Part shown: positions 26,131 through 37,948 of the stretch, one piece after another
How the letters are laid out: the number at the start of each line of letters is the position of its first letter
Numbering within the stretch: position 1 is the stretch's first letter
NCBI GenBank assembly: GCA_024734555.1
Contig: JANPWX010000109.1
Location: 1,330,313-1,394,312, forward strand
Reading direction: 5' to 3'
DNA length: 64,000 nt
Source: Trochalopteron elliotii
Lineage: Eukaryota; Chordata; Aves; Passeriformes; Leiothrichidae
Notes under the pieces: generated by a model
What the model was told of the DNA's origin: nothing
What the model saw: only the letters and a program-made list of their open reading frames with translations
The model's database searches: none
Translations under genes and position numbers: made by a program

Positions 26131-29100
26131 ATGTACATGCCAGGTAATTGCAGTGCCCACCACAGCAGTGAGGGCTGCGTGACTCTTGCTCTCTCACTGT
26201 GTGTTTGCACACCTTTCAGATAAACAGGAAGGAGAGGAAGGTTTGGTGCTAATGAGACGAAATTCCCTTTCCAAAGGGCTCCTGATTTTAATCGTGTGCT
26301 CAGAACAAGGAATGCAGGTAGGTAATCGTGTTTGGTAACCATGGCCAGAATCCAGGAGTGGGTGAGCAGCTCTGGGAGAAGCTGTGACTTACACACACAG
26401 AAGTACAAGTGTCATCCACACACACGGAGTGACACATCTACTCTCCTGCATGGTAGTCATTTCCCATGCAGAAACCTTTCCATACTTCCAAAATTGCTTC
26501 TTTTGTGTGTTTTTTAATTCTTGTCCCTTTTCTTGCAGTCTTGAAGCAAATCCAGCTGAGGTGTGAAGCATCCTAACACTGTGAGCAGGACCTGCACTGC
26601 GCTGTCACCAACACGAGTTGTGGGACATTGCTGGAAGTTGAGTCTTGAGTTCAGGAACTTTTGGGTTGGTTTCTGATTGCTGTGACTCCCCCTGTGCAGA
26701 GGATGACACAGGGACAGAGTGAAGGCATGGTCAGGGCAGAGCTGCATTTACTGGCTGGCAGCAGCAGAGGTTGCAGACCAGCAGAGCTTTAGCAGGCACT
26801 GGAGAATTGTCTCTCCTTGGCTGTGAGTTTGAACTAACCTCAGAACAGCCATGTCTGAAAGGATTTTCCTCCAACAGTTTTACTTGCCACATGTGTGGTA
26901 ATTCTGCTCACTTCCACCACTGCTGTGAGCTCCTCATTATCTTGTCTGGTAGACACAGGGCTTTCTGTAGGAAAGATGCATTAACAGGGTGGGTGGAGAT
27001 CCACGTGTGGGAGAAAGGCCATGACAGATCAGACTCGTTGTGTTCCTAAGTCAGAACCACACCGGGGGCAGAGAGCTTTCCTGTCTCTGACTTTCCTGTG
27101 CCTGAGTTGAGCTCACTGTAACCACATGGGCTTCACATGCCAAACTGAGTGTTGCCTTCATCACACCATGGCTGTTTGAATCCCTAGCCTGGCTGGCACC
27201 TGCCGAGCCAAGGCAAGAGTGGCTCCATAGCCCTGCAGATGGGGCCAGTTGGTGTGAAACCTGTGGCCTCTGGATCAGTACTGACTCAGATTAACACAAG
27301 CTGTTTCCAAAACCATTTGTGCTGGGCAGGAAAAGATGTAGAAATTTTCTAACCTCATCTGAAATGACTTGGTTGAGAAGAAAAGAGCACCAGAGCATCA
27401 GAGGTCTAACATTTGATTTCCCCATCAAGCCTGCTCAGCATCTTGCAGGATTTGCCCTCCTGCATCCTGCCTTTTAATTGCTGACTGATAGTAATATAGG
27501 ATTTTATTTTCCCTATAATGACTCTTGGGGCCCCCAGATGTTCTCCTCAAGTGTGGTTGCGTCAGCACTAGAGATTGAATGACTGATACCAGCAATTTTT
27601 ACAGCTTGAAAGAAGAGAAATATGTGAAGGGGATTTAATTTAGCTCCAATATTGTGTCTTCATCTTCAAGACTCTACAAGAAAATGACACCAAAAGGTTA
27701 TTTTACAATGAGAGGAGGGAGAATTAGCCTGAGAGAGGGAGAGATCACCAGGCTGGCTTTCTAATATCAGTTCATTACAGAGAACACATTTGTGCAGCCA
27801 CTTCACTGCTGCTGTTAATTTAAACCTGGATGATTAAAAGCTGTAATTGCACCATTTTAAATAAATGTCCACTATCTGTATTATTATATTTTTAATTAGT
27901 GTGTCTCTGTCGAATGTTTTTATCCCTCTGATTGATTTGTTTATGCTGTATTTATTTGTAATTCCTTGATCTCCCTGACCCTGCCACCTCCTGAGAACAC
28001 AGTTTGATTGTGATTCCAGCAAATGGAAGAGGACTGAACCAGGAAAGAGCAAAAGGTACCAGGTCAGCTTTCCCTTATGAGATCTTTGCAGCTCTCCTTC
28101 TTTGTCTCATGACCCAGGTGCTCTTCTGCTCTTTTTTCTTCCCCAGGGCTGTGGGGGAAGATGAACAGCCAGGAGGACTGTCTGGCTGGAAGGCAGGAGA
28201 GGGGAAAGTTGAATTGTTATCCAGCAAAGCTCAGCCTGTAGAGCTGGCAAGAGCATCATCCTGTGTGTTAGGACCCATTCCCTAACCATTGCTTCACAGG
28301 CAGGAACCTGCTCCTCTGGTGTAAGATCCAGAACAAGCACTTAGTCCCATGATACCCCATTGCATGTTGTTGTGTGCCAGGGGCAAGGAGCTGCAAGCAA
28401 GGAGGATTTGTAAGATGATGTGGATGCTCAGGGCACTCCTGAGTGCTGCTCTGGGGCTGTGCTGTGGGGCACCTGAGACAATATGCTGAGAATATTCTAG
28501 AGGCTGCTTACTTGCTCCTGTAGGACTCCAGGGCATCTCTGCTGATGCATTTATCTCCTATTACATGCAACATCTGCAGGACAAGGACTGTCACTTGCCC
28601 TGACTTTGTTATGCTCCCACTACTGGAGGTGTCTTATGGCTGGGCAAAGGCTCTGAGGCACTCTGATAGCATGAATGCATAGTTTGCCTGCCAGGTAAAT
28701 ACTGCAAATCTTCCAAACATTTGACTCTCCCTACAGTCTCTGGAACCCTTAAGGAATGGATCAGGCCTTCAGCATAATAGAAAAGGAGTCTGCATGTGTC
28801 CCCTGGCTACAACATAGTGGGTCACACTCACTGTAACAGCTCTGCCAGCTTTTAAAGGGCTTTTCCTTCAGCAGTGAGACAGATGCAACACTGCAGCTGC
28901 TGTGTGGGGCAGGAGGAAGCCTGGTGAGAGCTCATGGTCAGGGAGGCTTTTGCAAAGGGAACATTCTTACTGGGCAAATTTTCGGTGTGGACTGAGTGAC
29001 AAGGCAGTGGATGGACAGATTTATCAGGTAACTACGCTGGAATGGTGTTCAGGCATCTGTAGAGACCATTTCCAGGAATGGCTGCTCATGGGGCACTTGC

Positions 29101-29499
29101 TACTAGGAAAAAGGGAGCACAGCACTGAAGGAAGCCTCCTGGAACAGCACATCCAGTTACCTGACCTCAGAGTTCAACACAGATATGAATTTGCTCTTAG
29201 AAGGTCATGTACAGGGCAGCCAATTATGTTGCATGTAAGTGACAGAGCTCCACTCCAGGTATGTCCTTCAGCACAAAAACAGAGGGTGTCACAAGGACAG
29301 AGCAGGAAGGAATGGAAGAACAGAACCTCTGCAGGCATCAGCCATGTTCTCATTGTGAATCCTCCAGCTACACAGCCAGAAAATTAGGCAGAAACCACAC
29401 ATGAGCACCAAAGCATGGTTTCATGAGCACTTGAGCAGCCCCTGGGCAGGTACAGCACTGGATGAATGGGATAGGTAAGAGAGTGGCCATGATTTTGTA

Positions 29500-29870
29500 G
29501 CAGCATTAGAGAGAATTATAGTCTGCAGCAAACCAGTCATTTTGGTCATTCAGAAAGGGTAATTACACTTTGAGATCTCTGGGAGGTAATTTTCTCGTTG
29601 GCTGGTAATCAGCCTGTGTGTTCCTTTCTTCTTATTTTAATTAAAAATATTGGTTTGCCATGTTCACCAGGCACCTAGCTTGCTCTGCCTGAGCACCAAT
29701 GCTTAATAGCATTTTGTAATTGACTGAATTGTCTATTAGTAAAAAAGCCTTGTAATTTAGTGAGCATTATTGAAATGTTTACTGTTATACCTGACCCAAA
29801 GATAAGGACTCCCACCTTAAGAACTTAGAGACAAGAGGGGTGTTAAAGACAAATTAGGGTGATTTTACAT
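29500..29870. promoter_or_regulatory. Candidate conserved AT-rich element next to the CKAP5 pseudogene
   Basis: AT-rich with words such as TTTTAATTAAAAATATTGG and TTGTAATTGACTG. It contains no gene or repeat. Confidence 0.25.
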
Positions 29871-29879
29871 GAGAATAGC

Positions 29880-30290
29880 AGCGTACTCGGAAAAGTGGAG
29901 CTGGTGGATGGGCCAGGGTGAGGCATTGGCATTCTGCAGTCGTCCATAGCAACTCTGCTCTCTCAAACTCTTTCAGTCTGATAAGTGAAAGTAGGATCGA
30001 AAGTCTATGTATTGATTTTACCTAAGAGAAATCCGCAAATTTTACAAATCGCTTTCTCCTGTGAATTTCCTCTTGCAACCTTTATCTATGGCAGGCTTCC
30101 TGGGCAACTGGTGGTTAACGTTCAGGAAAGTACAGATGCTATTTTGCTGCCCTGATATCTCTATGCCGGGAACCAGGGCACGGTTGGTCTGATACTTTGC
30201 TAACTATGAATGTTAGAACGCTGGAAAATCCCATGGCAGGACTCCTGTAAAGACGGTCCAGTAAGGGTCAGTGCACCGCTGGTTCTCTGC
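29880..30290. other. CpG-retaining unexplained block
   Basis: About a dozen CpG in 400 bases, well above its neighbours. No open frame, tRNA or transposon is recognised. It begins next to, but has a different character from, the decayed CKAP5 copy. Confidence 0.3.
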
Positions 30291-30399
30291 CCTGGCCAGA
30301 TTTGTGCTCAGTGCTCAGCTTTGACCCAAGACATCAGTGTTACCCACCTCATCTTTTTTTAAAGAGCAAAAAGAGATAACTCACATGGTGATTCATGCT

Positions 30400-31980
30400 G
30401 GAGTTTATTCTTTATTGGTTTGTGGTTCTTGCCATCTGCCCACTGATGTGTGTGTGGAGGAGACCTGGATAATTCTGAGGTCCCAGTGCTTTTTCTGCTG
30501 GTGGTTCTTCCGGCCCCCAGGAACATCATCCCAGGGAAAAACATGATATTGGCATCCTTTGAGGGGACCTGACTGGCAGGGAATCTGTTGTGGGCTGTTT
30601 AGCTTGCAAGGTTGTGTTGCTTCTGCAGGGTAATGGCTGTTGCTGCAGTTCTTCCAGGTGGCAGGATGGCATCAACTCCTTCTCCTTCACGGACCCTCCC
30701 GTGATCTCTATGGATCTAAGAGGAAATGTTCCCACCTCAGGGTATTCCCCAAGGGAGGAGGAGGAGGAAGAATCTTCTCTGGTGTCCTGTTCCGTCTGGA
30801 TGATGGCCAGGCTTTGCTTCACATGCCTCTACAGGAAGAGGGAGAAGTTTTCTATGAAAGACTCCAACTTCCCCCAGGCCACTTTTTCCTGTATTCATGT
30901 ATATAACTCCTCTAGACCTTCAAACTCTATTTGGAGAAAAATTTCTAGAAAATGATTTCTAAAATATCAGCTGCTCTGTGCTTTGCAATCCTGTGAGCTG
31001 CCCTGGGCACCTCCCATCCTGCTCCTAGAATTGTTTCACTTGCCCTGTGCTTGGCAGTAAGACTGTCTGTCTTTTGGAGGGAAGCTTCCACCTCAGAGCC
31101 AGTTGCATCCCGAGTCAGGGTGAGGTGGTCCAGCAACCTCACTTTTTTAGCTTGCACAAGTTATGCAACAGTGTTCAGGATCTGCAGTGGGAGTTTGTTC
31201 ATGTGCCTCAGTGTTTCCTTTGGAAAGTCTTCATGAGCATGTGGGCATCCAGGAGGATTGCATCCAGGTTGCTGCTGATGGTGCCTGGCAGAAGCCATGT
31301 AATCCTTCACAGGCACTTGGCCAGCAGCTTGGAAAATTTATCTGGCTTGCCCTCTGCAGTCAGGCTGCCTTGGAGCACAAAAAATCAGCATGCGGTCAGA
31401 TTTTTCCAGCACCCTCTTCATGAGGACATTAATGGCTGTACGAGTTTCTGATTTTCCATTCAGGAATTCTAGCTTTAAGGTAAAGAGATTGTTTATTACA
31501 TCCTTAAGCATTTCCACTAAGACCTCCTGAGTCAGTTTCTCCTCCTGGAAGACAAAGTTGCAGGATGACACAATTACATCACAGAGTGATTTGTTCCTTC
31601 CCTCATTTCTTATCTTCTTCCTGCCGCTGGTTGATAAATTTGATTGATTGAAAGCTGGCTACAAGGAACTCATTAATGTGCCCAGACATGGCTTCTACTT
31701 TGTTCCTCTGTCTCAGGATCTCCTCAATTTCTTTCTTTGCCTTGTTGCTGGTGTCAGTATCACCACTGCTAATGTGACAAATAAGGGAATTAATGGTGGA
31801 GGTGACGTTATGACATGTGTCATCACTGTCTGAGGAGATAAGCAGGGCTTGGAATTCAGGATTCATATCTAACTGGATTATATCTTTCAGTCTGAAGAGA
31901 TTGTATTTTCTGCAGACCAACCTGCTCACTTGCTTATTCGCATGTGGAGGCAGTGTCTGTGGAGCCATATCCACCACTGA
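30400..31980 (-). pseudogene. CKAP5: Processed pseudogene of CKAP5 (ch-TOG/XMAP215), C-terminal part
   Basis: Read on the minus strand with frame changes, this intronless stretch matches the C-terminal third of the microtubule polymerase CKAP5 in order. About 31,860-31,620 gives EEILRQRNKVEAMSGHINEF; 31,530-31,400 gives LVEMLKDVINNLF and RVLEKSD; 31,335-31,210 gives LPGTISSNLDAILLDAHML; 31,180-31,120 gives LLHNLCKLKK and LLDHLTL; 30,970-30,880 gives ADILEIIF and SYIHEYRKKW; 30,740-30,650 gives EITGGSVKEKELMPSCHLEEL. At least three frame changes and many in-frame stops show that it is dead; one stop replaces the Trp in a conserved CLW motif. Parental CKAP5 has many introns, so a joined copy implies retroposition. 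AATAAA hexamers follow at 30,404-30,416 and a short A run at 30,354-30,360 on this strand. The limits are approximate; the copy may extend to about 32,340. Confidence 0.85.
30404..30416 (-). other. Relic polyadenylation signal and tail of the CKAP5 retrocopy
   Basis: Two AATAAA hexamers on the minus strand directly after the last CKAP5-like codons, then seven A at 30,354-30,360. This is compatible with a decayed poly(A) tail, but a run this short could be chance. Confidence 0.35.
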
Positions 31981-34900
31981 AATTTCCTCCTTGAGAGCAG
32001 GTGGGCTCTGCCTTCAAGGGTGCATCTCTGCATGAAGACTAGAGACTTCACATCTTGTGTTTTAACCATGCTGAGGTTCCTCATTGAAACACATTGTTGA
32101 AGAAACTCTTGACCTGCCAGGTTCCTGTTTTGCAATATGACCCAGCATCCTCATATGTTCTTCAGAAAGAGCCCCCACTGTTTTGAACAGGCCAATTCCT
32201 TCCTCTGCCACTGCTGCTTAGACTGTGAAGTTTTAGAAGATCTGAGTGAATAAGGAGAGGATGAAAAACAAAAAATGCCAAGGGAAGAATATTTACATTG
32301 AAGCCGTTTCTTGAAAGATGCCATTAGGACAAAATCCACTGCATTTTACCCTAGGTAGAATACTTAACTTATTATCATGTTATTTAATTTATTCTGATGT
32401 TAAAAACTGGCAACGGTGACAGGAGAAATGCCCTTCAGAAATGAGAAGCAGGCACTTGGTTTGGGAAAAAAAAAATCCTTCTCAGTGCAACAGCACTGCC
32501 TGCATCCTGACACAGGTCTGGTCCCCAGAAGTGCTGTTCCCTCTTTGCAGGACCCCTGACTGCAGCCCAGCTCCCTGTGGTGAGATTGTAGCCAGAGGTG
32601 GAGCAGCTCCTGGCTCAGACGACCCCCATGCTCAGCGTCTGCTCGGGTACACCGGGAACTGGAGCGGGGCTCTCTGTGCTCTTTGGCTCTCTCTGCTGGC
32701 TGCAGAACACCCCAACCCTGGGCTTGTGCTCGGCGCTGTCCCCCCACCCTCTGGGGAACACACTGCTGTGGGGGCCAGACTCACAGGGTGAGGAATATTG
32801 TGTTTGAGACTCTAGGAGGAATCACAGACCCTGACAGGCACAAGAAGTAAAGCAGGAGAAAAGAGCTGCAAGAAAAGATTTACAAAAGAGCTTTGCAAAT
32901 GTGACAGCCAATTTCCAGAGGGATCCTTTTTCTTCCTAAGTCTCAGTCAGGAGCAAAAGGAGAGATTTTCCTTGAAGGCAGAGTGCAGAGCTCTGTGTAA
33001 GGGACCAAATGATCTACCCTGGGGCAGAGCAGCACCGGGCTTATTGCCGGGCTGGGAGGGAATCACTGGCTTTGGCTGTGTGCCTGGGACATCTCCTAAC
33101 AGCGGCTGTGGGATGAGTACGGAGGGCCCAGAGCACCTCTCAGCTCATCTCCTGGGAATGCTTTTCCAGGGCTGGAGGCCAGAAGCGCTCCATCCTTCTG
33201 CACCACAGAGCACAGCAGGCTGCTGTCTGCAAGAGCCAGCTGCAAGGGAGGGGGAGGCAAGCAGTGGAGAGCATCAGGAGGGATGCTCTGTTGTTGTACG
33301 TGGGAGCAAGTCACTCTCTCTCTCTCATCCAGCAGCCAGTCTAGGTGATAAACAAAGCCTGGGTTTGCATTATTTTATGTTTTCTCAGGGAATATCTTTG
33401 TAGAAAATACTAGTGACATTTGTTAAATTAATTTTGTTAACTGAATGACAGGTGTGTTTCTTTATCAGATGATGCTGGAAGTAATAGTTCATGGCACAAA
33501 CTGACATTTTTACTATACATATGAAGAAAACTTAACTTGTGGGGTTTTTTTGTGACTTTGTTAATTTTTTTCTTGTATTCTACAAGTTGTTTATGGGAGA
33601 AGTTTCCTAAGACTGGGATACAAAAAGTTTTCTGAGATACCCACAGTATCTGGCCAAACAGCTATTCTCAACAGTGGAATTGAGTGTTGGGAAAAGATAA
33701 CCAGTAATTCCCTAATAAAAGAAAGACAAGGGTGAAGAAAAAAAAGGAATAAAAGTGTTTTTAATTGCCTTATTCTGGTCATAAACTGACAAAGAGACAG
33801 AAGCTGTTCAGTGAGAAAAGAGTACAGTCTGTTCCTTTATCATAATAACTTTTATTGCCTAGGTATATCTTCTCTTACTCTGCTCAATTAATATCCTGGT
33901 GCTTTGCTTGCTGAGAATTAGAACTCTGTTGCAGCAGTGAATGCTTCTCTCCAAGCACCTGGTGCTCACCATACAGGGGCTGGGGAAGACCTGGTGGTCC
34001 CCAGAGATGGTGGGAGTTGGGCGGGATGAAAGGGAACTTTCCTGAGGTGCAAGCAGAGGTCTGGGACTCAGAGATGCTCCCGGTAGCTGCAATCAGCTTG
34101 TGCAATGCTTTTGAGGAGCCCAGAGAGAGAGTAAAGGCAAAGACACTACAGGGCATCTTATGGGTTCTTCTGGGGGTTGGAAGCTTGTACCCAGGGACCC
34201 AGGTTCTTGGTCTTTTCTGCAGAGCCAAAAGGAGTTAGATGGTGCCAGAGTGGACTCAGGATATGAAATCTGGGTTCCACAGGTACTTCCTCTGCAGCAC
34301 AGCTAGGATAACTTCAAGCTATTTGGGCCCAACAAGCCTTCTGGACCAAGGAAGACTTCCCTTTTTTACCAATTAGAACTGCAGCTAAAAAATAATCTTG
34401 GCCTGCTTGCTAGGTCAAGAGACACCCCCTGACATCACTGGAGACTTTGCCTTTGGGGATGGCTGAGAAGCTCCTCACTGAATTCCCACAGGGGCTGTGT
34501 GTTTTATATAACTTGTTCTGGTTTACATTAAGGGAAACTCTTCAGGTAGCAGCTTCAAGCCCTTTTGTGTTGTTCCTTATGGACATTTCTCTGCACTGCC
34601 TCAGATGAATCACCTGCTGATGAAGGCGCATGCTGGAGGGGGATTACTTGGGTCTGCCCATGGCATCCAGTGCAAGAGGGAAGATGAATCATCTGAGAGT
34701 AGATCATCAAGGCCCCTAACCTCTCCCAGACCCATGCTGAGGCTGTCCTTCCACAGAGCCTCCTCTCTGACCTGCAGAGAATGTGGCTTGAGAACCTCTC
34801 CTAGAAACTGTTCTGCTCTTGGGCAGCTCTGGCCTGTGTGCTATACCTGTGTGCTCATCCAGGCTCAGCCTTGCCCAGCAGGAGGGTTCCCAGCCTGGAA

Positions 34901-37559
34901 CACTGTTCCATGGCTCTGTGTCCAGGGATTGAATATAGCTATTAATCTCTTTAGCCCATAACTCCCATATATCAAAGGGAAAAAAGAAATCTTTCTTTTT
35001 CTTTCTGGTCTTTTTAGCTTGGCATGGCAAGACCATCCCTGCATCGTGTTTGTACAGCTCCCAGCAGCTGGGACTGCTGGCACTGCCATAGTGCAATTAC
35101 ATGTGGTGATACTTCATTTAATGCCTTGGAAGCCAGCTCCCCAGACTCCAGGAGCCCCTGAGCTGACACAAGGAGCAGTTTGTCTTTCTGTCTCTGAACT
35201 GATGACGCCTTCACCAGTACATCTTCATTAGGTTTCCCAGAAGCTGCCATAATGAGCCACCAGCTGTACTGAAACAGGCTGGTGTAACTTGTGAATCACT
35301 GTCTTTAATTCCTGCTTGTGACTGAGGATCATCCTCATCCCTATTTGGGATGAGTTTCACTCCAGCAATTGGCAGGATTAAACTCCCTTCAGAAGCACGG
35401 GTTGAGCATTATGAACAAGGGGAAAAGCCTTAGGCGAGTAGTGGTCTATTTATATCCCATGAAAGATGGGCTCTGCACATAAGAATATTCAAGCCCCTGG
35501 CCCCTCCACCCCCCTCCTGTTCCTCTAGCTGCTCTCTTGAGGCTGTCTCAGCATTGAAAAATTAGCTTCTTTTTGAAAGCTAAAAGGAACCTCAGTCAAC
35601 ATAAGAGTGAGCAGACAGGGATGGGGAGTTCTCTGCTTTACTGAATCCCCTAAAATCTGCTCTGTTGACGCTACACAGCAGTGAAGGACTCAGATGTGAG
35701 CTGGGACAATTCCTCTCTCCTCACAGAGTCTGTCTCCACATTTTCAAACAGGGTCCTATTCCTACCCTGCCTGCTTTTTTGAGTCTGATTACTGATCTAT
35801 ATTACCTGCACTTCTCAAATATAATTACGGAGGCTTTTCCTTGCAGTGCAGCCCTGTCCATCCCCCAACAGTGAGTTAATCCTGCACCCTCCACAGCTGC
35901 ACCAGCCACAGAAATCCAGGGCTCAAAGAGGGTAAGGCTCTCCCCCTGTCCCCCTCTCCCCACAAAGTGCTGTGAGGACCACTGTGTCCTGCCCAGTCTG
36001 CACTGCACCCAGCTGTGGTAAAGAGGGCAGAGCTCCTAACCCCAAGGCACTGCATGTGGAGCAGGCGTTTCCCCAGACCACAACACAAAACCTTTCCCAC
36101 TTCCAAGGAAGGAGGAGAGGAAGCTCCCAGGAGCTGGGAAGACACAGGATCATGGTTTCTCCAGCAGATGCAGGATCCAACTAGCCCAGCAGCAGTCCTT
36201 AGCCCTGCCTGCAGCAAAGGCTAAGCCACGGCTTCCCTGCTCCAGGGAGGGAGGGCAGAATCCAGCCCTGCCCCTGGCCCCCCAGAAGGGCTGATACCAG
36301 CAGCTTCCCTTCCTGGGCATATCCCTGCTGCCTTTGCCTGTTGCCAGGTGGCTGTGGAAGAGTCCAGTGAGCTCTGTAGCAGGGCTGGGATTTCACACTG
36401 GCACTGCTACATTTCCCAACGACAAGGGATTCTCCTTCCCCGCAGCTCATATCCAACAGCCCCTTGCCTACAGGGAAAGGAGGTGCAGACCAAGAACAAA
36501 AGCAATGGTCCATGAGCCATCAAATGATTCCCCAGAGAGTGCTGCATTCAGTACAGACCAGAGGCCACTTAACACACCTTCAGCTGGGGAATGCACCTCC
36601 ACTGGAGTCATGCTGAGCCCTCTGCCCATGAACATCTCTAAAATCCCCCATTTTTCACCCTTCTTTCACATATAATGGCTACAAAATATTTGTTATTTTT
36701 ATATATTTATATATTTGTGAGCGTGTGGCACAAACCAGCACAACCAGAAAGCTGAGACTCTGCAAAAGCATGAAAAATCTGTCTTCCATTGAGAAAAGAA
36801 TGTTTTTCTCACAATGCTATCTCCTACCCTGCTGAACCCTTCAATATTGCCTTTCAAGAGGTGGGTAGAAAAATTGCTGTGACCAGTTCATTAGATGGAG
36901 AGGTGCTGGTGTCATGGGGTTAACATCTCAGCTTTACAGGGATGCGAAAACTCCCCCTGCACACCAGAACACAGGAGAACTTTCTGAAGGAATCTCAGAA
37001 ACACTGTTTGTTGGGAATGCTGCAAGGAGTAAAATATGCCAGGTAAGAAAATCTTTTAGTGCCTGTGGCTGAGGAGGGAATGAGACGTGTGGTGTAAATC
37101 TGTAGCATGAACTACATTTATCATCCCCATCACTCGAAATGCACAGCTGAGATTTTTACTGATCCCTCTGGTGATGGGTGTAAATCCTCCAGACTGACTT
37201 GAAGTACCAAGTGCTGTGGATTTGATTCAGCTGCAACTGCAGGGATTTGATATCTAAAATATCACTGTGGCTCTAGTTCTTTAGTAAGACCACAGAAAAA
37301 ATATCATATTATGATACACTCTGTGTGTGTGTGCGTATGTGTGGATGTGGATGGTGTTTGCTGCCCTGAGACAGGCAGCATTCCGAAGATGAGCAGCCTG
37401 AGAGGTAACTTCAGTTTTCTCATTGACCACCAAGCCTCAGCATCACCATTTGAAACATAAATTTTATTGCAACAGAGAATTAAAAATAGTACATTTGAAA
37501 GAGTTGCAGAGTGCATGTCATCAAAGAACTAGTCAGAAATCACAACTCAAGCAAATCAT
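31981..37559. other. Intergenic DNA between the CKAP5 pseudogene and SST
   Basis: No gene is supported. The first 350 bases may continue the CKAP5 copy, but I could not align them. A moderately CpG-rich patch lies at 32,580-32,770 and an AT-rich stretch at 33,380-33,900. Confidence 0.6.
37318..37345 (+). repeat. Imperfect (GT)n tract
   Basis: Short GT repeat with C and A interruptions just beyond the SST 3' end. Confidence 0.8.
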
Positions 37560-37735
37560 GTACAATTGGAACAGAAAGTTTTATTAAAACAAGTGGAAAT
37601 CAAACTCAAATTTTCCTTGTTTGTTTAATTTCACCATAACTGTGGATTGTGTATTTACAGTCTTCGCCTCTTGTGGTGAAGGTTCTGCTCAGGGCAGGGC
37701 AGGGATGGATGGGGAGGAGAGGTGGGTTTCAAAAG
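37560..37735 (-). other. SST: SST 3' untranslated region
   Basis: About 175 bases between the TAG and the expected cleavage site near 37,560. It is AT-rich near its end, with a TTTGATTTCC-like stretch that, as far as I recall, resembles the mammalian SST 3' UTR. Confidence 0.75.
37580..37585 (-). terminator. SST: SST polyadenylation signal AATAAA
   Basis: TTTATT on the plus strand reads AATAAA on the coding strand, about 150 bases past the SST stop. It is the first canonical hexamer downstream, so it probably sets the transcript end near 37,560. Confidence 0.75.
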
Positions 37736-37948
37736 CTAACAGGATGTGAAAGTTTTCCAGAAGAAGTTCTTGCAGCCTGCTTTGCGTTCCCGGGGTGCCA
37801 GAGCGGGGTTTGAGTTAGCCGAGCGCTCCAGCTCCAGTCTCACTTCGTCCTGCTCAGCCCCTCGGGACAAGTCCTCAGACTCCAGGGCTTCATTTTCTGT
37901 CTGACTTGGCTCTGAAAGCAGTTCTGCCAAAAAGTACTTGGCCAGTTC
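37736..37948 (-). CDS. SST: SST coding exon 2 (propeptide, SS-28 and SS-14)
   Basis: Codons 47-116 plus TAG (37736-37738). It starts [14 protein letters not shown] after the acceptor CCCCAAG and ends with SS-14. The acceptor uses AAG rather than the usual CAG, behind a good pyrimidine tract. The phase-0 join to exon 1 keeps the frame open. Confidence 0.97.

Larger units (their letters stand above)
17084..30399. other. Intergenic DNA between the solo LTR and the CKAP5 pseudogene
   Basis: No gene is supported. The longest open frame (28,902-29,387, plus, 161 codons) matches nothing I know and is of a length expected by chance. It contains the candidate regulatory blocks listed separately and the (GCA)5 repeat. 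Confidence 0.65.

Noticed and set aside
28902..29387. 161-codon plus-strand open frame
   Set aside because: No recognisable domain. A frame of this length is about what chance gives in six frames over 64 kb.
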